From assembly GCF_040564635.1 (NCBI RefSeq), contig NZ_CP159837.1, forward strand, positions 2,297,001-2,361,000: 64,000 nt of DNA. The letters run 5' to 3'. This document shows positions 34,671-42,560 of this stretch, in pieces. The notes beneath the pieces were generated by a model. That model was not told the origin of the DNA. It saw only the letters and a list, made by a program, of their open reading frames with translations, and did no database searches. A program made the position numbers and the translations under genes. The stretch's first letter is position 1. Each line of letters opens with the position of its first letter. The DNA comes from Planktothricoides raciborskii GIHE-MW2. GTDB lineage: Bacteria > Cyanobacteriota > Cyanobacteriia > Cyanobacteriales > Laspinemataceae.

Positions 34671-34850
34671 ATTCACCACAAAGACACAAAGGACACAAAG
34701 GTCTTAATTCTCTCTTGGTGTTCTTTGTGCCTTTGTGGTGAGTATAATTTTTATATTATACCAGGCATTATAAATTATTGCTACAATTAAGACGTTAATT
34801 TGGCCATTAGTAGGGGCAATCCGATCGCTGTGGTTGCCCCGACGATCCCC
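34671..34850 (+). repeat. Right direct repeat flanking the TIR-WD40 gene
   Basis: Begins four bases after the stop codon and matches 30684-30822 (CTTAATTCTCTCTTGGTGTT, TGCCTTTGTGGTGAGTA, ATTATTGCTACAATTAAGAC). It continues with a GTAGGGGCAATC element. The rest of the spacer to 35017 shows GTTGGGTTTCGTTCCTCAACCC, a hairpin shared with the left side. Confidence 0.88.
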
Positions 34851-35017
34851 TACGAAACTTAAACTTCCGCGAACGCACCATACTGCCATGACCGGGCTAA
34901 AATAAGCTTTATTCGTAGCTTTATTCTTAGGTTGGGTTTCGTTCCTCAACCCAAACTACATTTTGCTACATTTTGCTAGGGGCAGTCAAGAAATTACAAA
35001 TAGGAGCAAGCAATCTG

Positions 35018-36973
35018 ATGATTAGATATTTAATGAGATTGGTGTTTTGTGGAGTTTTTATGAGCATCAGCCTGCTAATATTTGACGATCTGGCTAGGGC
35101 AGAGATGCTGACAAATTTATCAGTGGTTTTGCCGGAAGATGCGGTGGCAAATCAACCGGATATTGATGATAACTTTGGTTGGTCTCCAGAAGAAATGACA
35201 TCGAATTGGCTGCCGGTTTTTACGGGAGATGATTCTCTGGAATTGTCGGATATTTCTTTTGTTTCTTTTGACAGCGATCGCCCTATCATTGACCAAAACC
35301 TAACTCAAAATTATATAACTCAAAACCCACCGGCACCACCGCTTAATCCTCAACCCGACCCGAACCGCGATCGCTTTCCCCAACCAATCCCGGAACCGGA
35401 ACCCACATCCCCAGAAGAGGAAGAAAATGTTCTCCCAGAACCCACCCCCACAGAAATTCCTTTACCGACTGAATCCTCTGAACAATTTCTGGTTAAAAAA
35501 ATCGAGATTGTGACTTCTACTGTACTCACGGAGGCAGAAATTCAACAGCTTGTTGCCCCCTTGGAAGGGAATTACATTACGGTGCAACAATTGAAAGAAG
35601 TTGCGGATACGATTACCCAAATTTATTTGGATCGAGGTTATATTACCTCTCGTGCTTTTATTCCTGACCAAACTTTAGATCAAACTGGCATTGTTAGAAT
35701 TAATATTATTGAAGGAGTTTTAGAAGATGTTCAAGTTGAAGGGAATCGTCGCATTAATCCTTCTTATATTAAGAGGCGGATTTTTTTAGGGGCAAGTAGT
35801 CCGCTGAATACAGCCTTATTAGAAGATAAACTCAGATTACTCCGGCTGAATCCGATTTTTGAAAATGTGGAAGCTTCTTTACGGGCTGGCAGTGAGATTG
35901 GTAAAAGTGTGCTCCTGGTAAGGATTAAAGAAGCCAGCCCTTTTGTGAATAATTTTAGTGTGGATAATTTATCGCCGCCGTCGGTGGGTTCACAAAGAGC
36001 GGGAATAACTTTGGGTTGGCGCAATGTCACCGGATGGGGTGATGATATTTTGGGTTCATTTTATATTTCCGATGGGGATTCACAAGTTTATGATTTCTCC
36101 TATCGCGTGCCGGTGAATGCGATGAATGGCACGGTTCAATTACGAGTAGCCCCAAACCGGAATGGCATTGTCCAAGATGAATTTGAAGAATTAGAAATTC
36201 GGGGCAATTCAGAATTGTATGAACTGAGTTTTCGTCAGCCTTTGGCGCGATCGCCTCGTGAAGAATTTGCCCTATCTTTGGCCTTAGCCCATCAAACAGG
36301 TCAGACCTTTACTTTCCAAGGCCCAACCCCTTTTGGCTTAGGCCCTGATGAAGACGGAATCAGTCGCACCAGCGTGATTAAATTTGGCCAAGACTATATC
36401 CGACGGGATGTGCAGGGAGCTTGGTCGGTGCGATCGCAATTTACCCTAGGCACCGGCTGGTTGAATGCTACCGTCAACCCCGATCCCATTCCTGATGGTC
36501 GTTTTTTCAGTTGGACGGGACAATTGCAGCGCGTCCAACGGCTGAACAACAATCACTTATTAATTATTCAAGGAGATCTACAACTTACACCCAATAGTCT
36601 ATTATCTTCTCAGCAATTCGTGATTGGTGGCGGTAGTTCTTTACGGGGGTATCGGCAAAATGTCCGTTCTGGAGACAATGGCTTTCGCTTTTCCGTAGAA
36701 GACCGAATTACTGTGATTAGAAATACCTCTAACTTCTCCATCTTACAGGTTGCTCCATTTGTGGATATGGGCAGTATTTGGAATCATGGTGATAATCCTA
36801 ATCCCTTACCAGATGAACAATTTTTAGTCGGCATCGGTGCGGGGGTGCTTTGGCAAGTAATTCCCGGTTTAAATATGCGGTTAGATTATGCCCGTCCTTT
36901 AATCTCTATAGACGATAAAGGCGACAATTTACAAGATGAAGGCTTTTACTTTACCGTCAACTATGGATTTTAA
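35018..36973 (+). CDS. TpsB/FhaC-like outer-membrane transporter
   Basis: A 651-residue precursor starting MIRYLMRLVFCGVFMSIS with a signal peptide (cleavage likely near ARAEM). A Pro/Glu-rich linker (~95-150) leads to a POTRA_2 domain (~155-230: VKKIEIVTSTVLTEAEI, YLDRGYITSRAFIPDQ), a second POTRA-like segment (VQVEGNRRINPSYIKRRI) and a ShlB-type 16-strand beta-barrel (~285-651), ending in aromatic FTVNYGF as expected for outer-membrane insertion. It contains the barrel motif QFVIGGGSSLRGYRQNV. The family secretes large TpsA proteins or inserts outer-membrane proteins; no TpsA gene is adjacent. TAGGAG at 35001-35006 supports the ATG at 35018 over an upstream TTG. Confidence 0.93.
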   Translation: MIRYLMRLVFCGVFMSISLLIFDDLARAEMLTNLSVVLPEDAVANQPDIDDNFGWSPEEMTSNWLPVFTGDDSLELSDISFVSFDSDRPIIDQNLTQNYITQNPPAPPLNPQPDPNRDRFPQPIPEPEPTSPEEEENVLPEPTPTEIPLPTESSEQFLVKKIEIVTSTVLTEAEIQQLVAPLEGNYITVQQLKEVADTITQIYLDRGYITSRAFIPDQTLDQTGIVRINIIEGVLEDVQVEGNRRINPSYIKRRIFLGASSPLNTALLEDKLRLLRLNPIFENVEASLRAGSEIGKSVLLVRIKEASPFVNNFSVDNLSPPSVGSQRAGITLGWRNVTGWGDDILGSFYISDGDSQVYDFSYRVPVNAMNGTVQLRVAPNRNGIVQDEFEELEIRGNSELYELSFRQPLARSPREEFALSLALAHQTGQTFTFQGPTPFGLGPDEDGISRTSVIKFGQDYIRRDVQGAWSVRSQFTLGTGWLNATVNPDPIPDGRFFSWTGQLQRVQRLNNNHLLIIQGDLQLTPNSLLSSQQFVIGGGSSLRGYRQNVRSGDNGFRFSVEDRITVIRNTSNFSILQVAPFVDMGSIWNHGDNPNPLPDEQFLVGIGAGVLWQVIPGLNMRLDYARPLISIDDKGDNLQDEGFYFTVNYGF

Positions 36974-36987
36974 ATGATCGGGAATCA

Positions 36988-37021
36988 AAAACCCTTATAA
37001 GCCTTAGCCTATAAGGGTTTT
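36988..37021. terminator. Terminator between tpsB-like gene and tRNA-Leu
   Basis: A perfect stem AAAACCCTTATA/TATAAGGGTTTT with a 10-base loop, located 14 bp after the stop and next to the 3' end of the convergent tRNA-Leu gene. It can function in both directions. Confidence 0.9.
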
Positions 37022-37028
37022 AATAATA

Positions 37029-37334
37029 TGGGGGCGGTGGGACTTGAACCCACACGGCTATCACTAGCCAACGGATTTTCATTCTCTCGCAGCTTTCGCT
37101 ACTACCTAATGGCTTTGAGAATTGGACTCTCTCTTTACCCTCGTCTGAACGTTAGGGTAGCTCCCGTCGAGTCTCTGCACCTTCCGAATCTTGAATAATT
37201 TCGGCTTGGCTCAGGATTGCCTTGTCTGTGAGCAGATTTAGGTTTCCCTGAATTTGAGAGCATTCACTTGCCAGATTTCTCCAACAAGGCTCAATTTCTT
37301 AAGTCCGTAGCGTCTACCATTCCGCCACGCCCCC
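37029..37334 (-). tRNA. trnL: tRNA-Leu (TAA) with group I intron
   Basis: Exon 1 (37301-37334) gives GGGGGCGTGGCGGAATGG and reaches U34 of the anticodon. Exon 2 (37029-37079) resumes AAAATCCGTTGGC and ends in the T arm GTGGG-TTCAAGT-CCCAC, acceptor CGCCCCC and discriminator A. Spliced, the 85-nt class II tRNA has anticodon TAA. The 221-nt insert sits after U34, the classical position for the cyanobacterial/plastid trnL intron. CCA is not encoded. Confidence 0.97.
37080..37300 (-). ncRNA. Group I intron in tRNA-Leu(UAA)
   Basis: 221 nt, beginning AAGAAATTGAGCCTTG after a U and ending ...GAGAATG with the terminal G required of group I introns. Conserved core blocks are visible: AATCCTGAGCC (P/Q region) and GTTCAGACGAGGGTAAAGAG (R/S region). 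It has no ORF, as is usual for this intron family. Confidence 0.95.
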
Positions 37335-37828
37335 TGGCTTAATTTGCCGGATAATTGGATGCTTACCTGTGATGGCAGGCATCTTTTGCTCTAGCGAATC
37401 AGCACGCATCATTATTAACCATTTTTTTTGTAAAGTCAACTACCCTGAGCAAAATTCTTGATTTTCATCGGCAGCATCACTGTTTCCCAGGGCGATCGCC
37501 CATCAGTGCCCCGTGGCAGGCAGTCAGTTATCTATGTTAGACTAGCCAACAGGATCGCAATCAAGAGTCCCAGTAAGAACTCTGGTCAGTGAAAATTCTG
37601 GGGACAATGTTCACCAGACGCCAAACCGGAAATCCACCCCGGACTGACCCCGTTGAAATTCATTAGAATCTCATCCCTGGGTTCCCATCGGGTTACAAGA
37701 TATCTTGATTGTATTTAAATTACATTAAAGATCGCTCAAATTGTTCCGGCGAGTTTTCGCTCATTTGACTTGCTTAAAACTGGAACTGTCACTTGATTAA
37801 TTGACCAGTCTCATCCCCAGAAATACTT
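37335..37828. other. Intergenic region upstream of the DUF760 gene
   Basis: Nearly 500 bp between the divergent tRNA-Leu and DUF760 genes. It holds the tRNA promoter and the start region of the DUF760 gene. No repeat or further gene was recognised. Confidence 0.45.
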
Positions 37829-38164
37829 ATGGTAGATCAACCCAATTTTATGAATTCCAATACCGATTCTGTAGATGCCAATCAATTGCTGAAATATCTG
37901 CGGCACCAGCCCCCAGAAGTCTTAGCAAATATGGCCAAATCTGCTTCTACAGAAATCAAGGAAATTATCTCCCAAAATGTGCAAGGAATGATGGGAGTTC
38001 TACCATCAGAAAACTTTGATATTCAAATCACCACCAATCGCGAAAATTTAGCCGGTTTATTAGCTTCAGCCATGATGACCGGCTATTTTTTGCACAAAAT
38101 GGAACAGCGAATGCACTTGGAGAAAAGTTTAGCCTCGATTAGTTCTTTAGATGATGACAGTTAA
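37829..38164 (+). CDS. DUF760 family protein
   Basis: A 111-residue soluble helical protein with LLKYLRHQPPEVLANMAKS, EIKEIISQNVQGMMGVLP and LAGLLASAMMTGYFLHKMEQRMHLEKSL, the typical blocks of DUF760, a family restricted to cyanobacteria and plant plastids. The biochemical role of DUF760 is not established to my knowledge. It is monocistronic. The ATG at 37829 gives the normal N-terminus; an overlapping frame at 37801 is a shadow. Confidence 0.9.
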   Translation: MVDQPNFMNSNTDSVDANQLLKYLRHQPPEVLANMAKSASTEIKEIISQNVQGMMGVLPSENFDIQITTNRENLAGLLASAMMTGYFLHKMEQRMHLEKSLASISSLDDDS

Positions 38165-38528
38165 AATTCACTAGATTCACCCTGATTTGTGGCGCTGATT
38201 CATGGTGATTAGAAACCAGTTTATTTGAAGTTAATTTAACTTCAACGCTTAAATTCTTTCATTAAAGGATTTAAGCGTGTTTTTTTTCGTTCCGGTCTGA
38301 ACTATAAATCCGGCTTCGCCCCTACAAAAATTTGTGGTTCATTAGATAAGAATGCTTTGATTATAAAAAGCCCCCCTTTTTAAGGGGGGTTGGGGGGATC
38401 TACTTGGGTATTTTGCCAGAATTGTCTATTGTCTGCAACTTCTTTATCCAAGCAGAATCCAAGCAGAATCCAAGCAGAATCCAAGCAAAAAAATTTTTCC
38501 ACTGGATTCAGAACAGATAACGAAACAC
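38165..38528. repeat. Spacer with hairpins and 11-bp tandem repeats
   Basis: Three elements: a GAAGTTAATTTAACTTC palindrome and GCTTAAAT/ATTTAAGC inverted pair (38228-38277), a terminator-like repeat AGCCCCCCTTTTTAAGGGGGG (38369-38389, related copies at 48.6, 51.5, 56.6 and 59.7 kb), and four tandem copies of TCCAAGCAGAA (38448-38490) just downstream of trpA. No gene. Confidence 0.75.
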
Positions 38529-39335
38529 TTAACGAATTGCGGCCTTGAGACTGGCGCAAAAATCCCCGATCGCCTTTAATCCTTCAGCGGGAGTTCCATC
38601 GGCTAACCGTTTGACAAAGGCACTGCCCACAATCACCGCATCAGCGCCCCAATTTTTCACCTGGGTGGCTTGTTCTGGGTCAGAAATACCAAAACCTACC
38701 CCAATGGGTTTGTCGGTCAAATCTCTAATCTGAGTCAGTAAATCTTTCGCCCGGGATTGAATTTCCGTTCTCATCCCCGTCACCCCAGTGACGCTGACTA
38801 AGTAAATAAATCCCTGAGACTGTTCGGCGATCGCGTGAATCCGGTCTTTGGGAGTGGTCGGCGCCACCAATAACACCACGGAAATTCCGTGGGCTGTGGC
38901 TACTTTAATCACCTCAGCGGATTCTTCCAACGGCAAATCGGGCACCACCAACCCTTTGACCCCAGCTTGGGCAATTTGTTGGCAAAAAGTTTCTAACCCG
39001 CGATGCAAAATCGGGTTGTAATAAGTAAACAAAATAATCGGTGCTTTCAGATGTGGCGTCACTTGGGCCAGCATTTCTAACACATCATCTAACCGGGTGC
39101 CCCGTTGCAAAGCGCGAGTGGCTGCGGCTTGAATCACTGGCCCATCGGCCAAGGGATCCGAATAGGGAACACCGAGTTCAATCAGATCGGCCCCGTTGCG
39201 ATCTAGGATTTGCAAAGCCTGGGCCGTTGTCTCCAAGTCAGGATCGCCAGCAGTGATAAAAGGAATTAAGGCACATTCGGGGGATCCCTGATGGGAATCA
39301 CGCAGAGACGCAAAGCATTGTTGAACCGAGTTCAT
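38529..39335 (-). CDS. trpA: Tryptophan synthase alpha chain
   Basis: A 268-residue TIM-barrel enzyme that cleaves indole-3-glycerol phosphate to indole and glyceraldehyde-3-phosphate, working in the alpha2-beta2 tryptophan synthase complex. The catalytic Glu and Asp lie in [47 protein letters not shown] and [11 protein letters not shown] are family blocks, including the phosphate-binding loop. Length is standard. It is not next to trpB here, as is common for dispersed trp genes in cyanobacteria. Confidence 0.98.
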   Translation of the reverse strand: MNSVQQCFASLRDSHQGSPECALIPFITAGDPDLETTAQALQILDRNGADLIELGVPYSDPLADGPVIQAAATRALQRGTRLDDVLEMLAQVTPHLKAPIILFTYYNPILHRGLETFCQQIAQAGVKGLVVPDLPLEESAEVIKVATAHGISVVLLVAPTTPKDRIHAIAEQSQGFIYLVSVTGVTGMRTEIQSRAKDLLTQIRDLTDKPIGVGFGISDPEQATQVKNWGADAVIVGSAFVKRLADGTPAEGLKAIGDFCASLKAAIR

Positions 39336-39510
39336 TCTTTATATAGATAATAATTTTTTCTTGGCTAACCTCAAAATACTTTACTACAGTCGCTACAGGT
39401 TTAAACCTGTGCCAATCTAGACAATTTTGGGGAGAACAATGGCGATCGCTTTCTCTGGTCTGGCAAAGATTGATTCAGGATCCGCCCGGATATACAGTCT
39501 TTGGGCAAGA

Positions 39511-39807
39511 CCGATGAAAGATTAGACCAGTTAGCCTCTCTGGTGGCAAGAAATGCGATCGCTAGTGAAAGAAATGCGATCGGGCTATGGAAAGAATAGA
39601 ACAGCTAGTAGAAAGTAATGCCCGCGTGATTCAAGTCTTAGCTAATGCCTTCGCAGAAGCGAAATAGGAAAGAGATGCTTTATTTCGGCGATGAACAACA
39701 GGCAAATATTGAAACAGGCAGAAATTCGGGGGATGCAATTGGAAAATCGCCGGATTATTGATATTTTGCTGAACCAGTCAAACCAACAAGATAATTCCCC
39801 AGAATAG
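39511..39807 (+). pseudogene. Degraded copy of the coiled-coil gene at 51746
   Basis: From GATGAAAGATTAGACCAG to the final CCAGAATAG this stretch aligns with the intact gene 51746-52090, but it lacks that gene's 5' end, carries an internal deletion (in the MERQEQ region), an in-frame TAG (GAAGCGAAATAG in place of GAAGCGAAAGAG) and a missing segment after TTTCGGCG. It is clearly non-functional. The remaining sequence from 39336 to 39963 holds no other gene. Confidence 0.93.
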
Positions 39808-39963
39808 CCAGCGTTTTTTTCTAGAAAAGAATTCGCCTCTAATAGAGATATAGAAATAATTAGGGGCGTTTATAATTGACTGTTGAGCGTTAAGTTTTGA
39901 TGTTTATAAATGACAATTATCCACGATAATAGACAGACTAATAATCATTTTATTCATACTATT

Positions 39964-41313
39964 CTAAAATTGATTTTTCACATATTGTTGAATAGCCGGT
40001 TGCAGGGTGAAGCGCGATCGCCCGTTTCCTTTTACCTTTTCAATTAAACCGCGTTTTAATAAAGATTGCACCGCTTTTAAGAAGTCAGACTCCGAGAGAG
40101 GTAAATCTGGCGGATGTGCGGAAATATCCCCGGCTGTTTCTTGGCGGGCTAACCAACAAAGCGCTTGTTTTTCTATCTGGGATAATCGTTGATAATGTTC
40201 TTGCAATATTATTTCTAAATCTCCCAAAAATACACTCTCACCGGATAAGAAATCAGCCACGCTGCCGTCAAAGAGTTCTTGAATCGTATTGGCCGCTATA
40301 TTTAACCATAAAGGATTGCCGTTGTAAAGTTGAATTAATTCTAACCATCTATCTTCGTCGGTTAATTCCATTTCGGTTAATATTTCTTTGGCGGATTCCC
40401 CTAAACCATCAATTTTTAATGTGCGGCAGGGACTTTTTATCCCTTCTAAGGTGGCAATTTCTATGGGTTTTTCCCAACTGAGAATCAGCAGGCAACTTTG
40501 GTGAGGAGTGGTGGCTATTTGTTTGAGAAATTTGCTGTAATCTTGGCAGTCTGGTCGGTAATTGCCCGCTAATTCTCCACTGGTAAATAGTTCTTGGAAG
40601 TCATCGAGGATGATGAGGCAACGATGCGATCGCAAACAGTCGATTAACGATGCTGATTTTGTTTCTGTTTGTGGGGAGAGAAATTGGATTAAATCGGTTT
40701 TCAGGGATTCTAAACTGGGGGCGTTGCTACAGTTGCGCCATAAGAGGCGATCGAAGTTATCTTTAATTTGTGTCACCAGTTCTACTGCCAGGGCGGTTTT
40801 GCCAATACCCGATAACCCGATAATAGTAACAATCGGGTTTTTTTCTTCGAGGATCCATTGTTTGAGGGTGTTGAGTTCCTGGATGCGGTTGTAGAGGCGA
40901 TCGCGCTTGGGAACTTCCCTTAAATCGTGGCGTTTTTCGGTTTTAACTTTATCTGGGTTGGTAGTTGAGCGTTTTTTTCCTGCTTTTGGATAGGGACACT
41001 GTTCGCTACAAACATTGATGTTGCCATTACCAATATGCACGTTTGAAATGTGCGAATATATCCCATTTTCTAAAATTGATTTTACATTAGATTTTTTAAC
41101 ATTTTCTTCCAGTACATTCGAGAGGATTTGCCATAATTCCGAAGCTTCCTTTCTCACATGATGCTTACTGCAATGTCGATCGTCTCCTATTTTTTCGTAA
41201 GTTTCCCGTTGCCAAACCCCCTCTAAAATGGCCATTTGCAGAGAATCCAAATGTTTTCCTGTTTTCGCAAAAACGCGATCGTCAGTCCACTTTAAAGCTT
41301 CTTCAATATCCAT
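39964..41313 (-). CDS. STAND-type NTPase with vMAP-like N-terminal HTH
   Basis: 449 residues. The N-terminal ~85 residues (MDIEEALKWTDDRVF, LDSLQMAILEGVWQ, ETYEKIGDDRHCSKHHVRKE) form the helical/HTH-like domain seen at the start of many cyanobacterial NB-ARC proteins. The NTPase core (~135-330) has Walker A IIGLSGIGKTALAVEL and Walker B RCLIILDDFQELF, then the GxP-like NGNPLWLNIAAN and a winged-helix (~380-449: LLKRGLIEKV, FTLQPAIQQYV). Unlike typical relatives it ends there, with no WD40 or TPR sensor. Such proteins often act in signalling or phage defence; that role is inference. Repeated TCCTAC boxes lie directly upstream. Confidence 0.88.
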   Translation of the reverse strand: MDIEEALKWTDDRVFAKTGKHLDSLQMAILEGVWQRETYEKIGDDRHCSKHHVRKEASELWQILSNVLEENVKKSNVKSILENGIYSHISNVHIGNGNINVCSEQCPYPKAGKKRSTTNPDKVKTEKRHDLREVPKRDRLYNRIQELNTLKQWILEEKNPIVTIIGLSGIGKTALAVELVTQIKDNFDRLLWRNCSNAPSLESLKTDLIQFLSPQTETKSASLIDCLRSHRCLIILDDFQELFTSGELAGNYRPDCQDYSKFLKQIATTPHQSCLLILSWEKPIEIATLEGIKSPCRTLKIDGLGESAKEILTEMELTDEDRWLELIQLYNGNPLWLNIAANTIQELFDGSVADFLSGESVFLGDLEIILQEHYQRLSQIEKQALCWLARQETAGDISAHPPDLPLSESDFLKAVQSLLKRGLIEKVKGNGRSRFTLQPAIQQYVKNQF

Positions 41314-41348
41314 AGATGTTACATCGGGTTTGAGTCTGGTTTCAGGCT

Positions 41349-41455
41349 ATATTATCATACTTTTTCCTACTTTTTCCTACTTTTGGGGATAAAATCCTCT
41401 TTTTTCCTACTAAATCAGGTGCAACGTGGCTTTAAAAGTTCCTACAAAATCCTAC
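41349..41455 (-). promoter_or_regulatory. Iterated GTAGGA boxes upstream of the STAND gene
   Basis: On the gene's strand five GTAGGA hexamers occur (forward TCCTAC at 41365, 41375, 41405, 41440 and 41450), with spacings of 10, 30, 35 and 10 bp, close to half or whole helical turns. They are followed by a -10-like TATGATAATATAG at 41349-41360 about 40 bp before the start codon. This looks like an operator for a multimeric regulator; the regulator is unknown. Confidence 0.45.
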
Positions 41456-41544
41456 TTTTCGGGGTTGGCAGACCTGAAGTGGAGTGGTAAAATAAAATCT
41501 TATTCAGTGATTTTTTGATCAACTATAGGATTCCTACAGCGGTT

Positions 41545-42020
41545 TTCTACTGAGGAAACCACACCCGTCCGCCATCATTTTAATGATGGCGGCCTCATAG
41601 CGCAAGTCGGATAAATCTGAAATCTTGCACCAGTTGCAACAACCGGCGGGGATTAAAATCCCCGCCTAACATATCAAGTCGGTTGAAACCGACTCAAATA
41701 CTTTTAATATAATGCTTCTAGTCGGTTTTAATTGACTGTAGGGGTCAACGGCCGTTGACCCCTACAGGCGGGGATTAAAATCCCCGCCGGATCGCGGGGT
41801 TACACAAAAGCTTGTTGAAAATGGCGCAAGATTTCAGATAAATCCGACTAACCATGCTTGGTAGGGGTCAACGGCTGTTGACCCGTACAGAATTTTAGTT
41901 GGTTTTAACCGACTGTAGGGGTCAACGGCCGTTGACCCGTACAGAATTTTAGTCGGTTAAAACCGACTGTAGGGGTCAACGGCCGTTGACCCCTACAGGC
42001 GGGAATTAATTCCCTGGCGG
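41545..42020. repeat. Array of nested palindromes
   Basis: Three palindrome types alternate: GCGGGGATTAAAATCCCCGC (41646, 41765), AGTCGGTT..AACCGACT (41679, 41719, 41899, 41951) and GTAGGGGTCAACGGCCGTTG (41741, 41861, 41915, 41969). They are joined in the same order several times, so whole composite blocks were duplicated. No coding potential. The remainder of the 1247-bp gap (41456-42560) holds only the ~95-bp repeat at 42193 and a GCATTCG-type repeat near 42290-42390. Confidence 0.9.
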
Positions 42021-42192
42021 TTAACGGTTAATGTGGTTTATTAATCTAAAAACCTCTGTAAATCCACTGGGGGGCAAGACTTATGTTTGTCGGGTTACAG
42101 CAATTTTCTCCGCGAATAAACCACAAATACCTGTACACCAACCCAAGCATGACCGCAGATAAGTAGACGGGCAAAAATAAATTCACCACAGA

Positions 42193-42288
42193 CCCCATTA
42201 GAAGAAAATCTGTCATTCCCGCGCAGGCGGGAATCCAAAGATTTACGCCGGGGAACGAAAAGTGCAATTAATTATGTTCACCTACTTA
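42193..42288 (+). repeat. Left copy of ~95-bp inverted repeat
   Basis: Runs from CCCCATTAGAAGAAAATCTG through the ATTCCCGC hairpin to GTGCAATTAATTATGTTCAC and CCTACTTA. The reverse complement lies at 52137-52231. The two copies bracket the toxin island. Confidence 0.9.
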
Positions 42289-42560
42289 ATAGGGCGAAGC
42301 ATTCGGGTAAAGAGTTAATTGTAAAAACCGATAAGTTCACTGCCCGGTAAGCGAAGCTATGCCGTCAGGCTTTATGCTTCGCCCCTACAAATATTAAATG
42401 GACTGCGGTCAAGGTAGTGCTAGATCGCGGTTCAGTAAGAAAGAAAACCGCTGTAAGGTGCGATAACGAGTCGCACTATACCTCAGAAATATAAGACTTA
42501 CTAGACTAAAAAAATCGAGAATTATAGTTTCCCTGTGGTGCTATCCCTGGTAAGAAGAAC

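Noticed and set aside
41545-42020. Palindrome array considered as CRISPR or replication origin
   Set aside because: No unique spacers, no DnaA-box clusters recognised and no dnaA/rep gene nearby.
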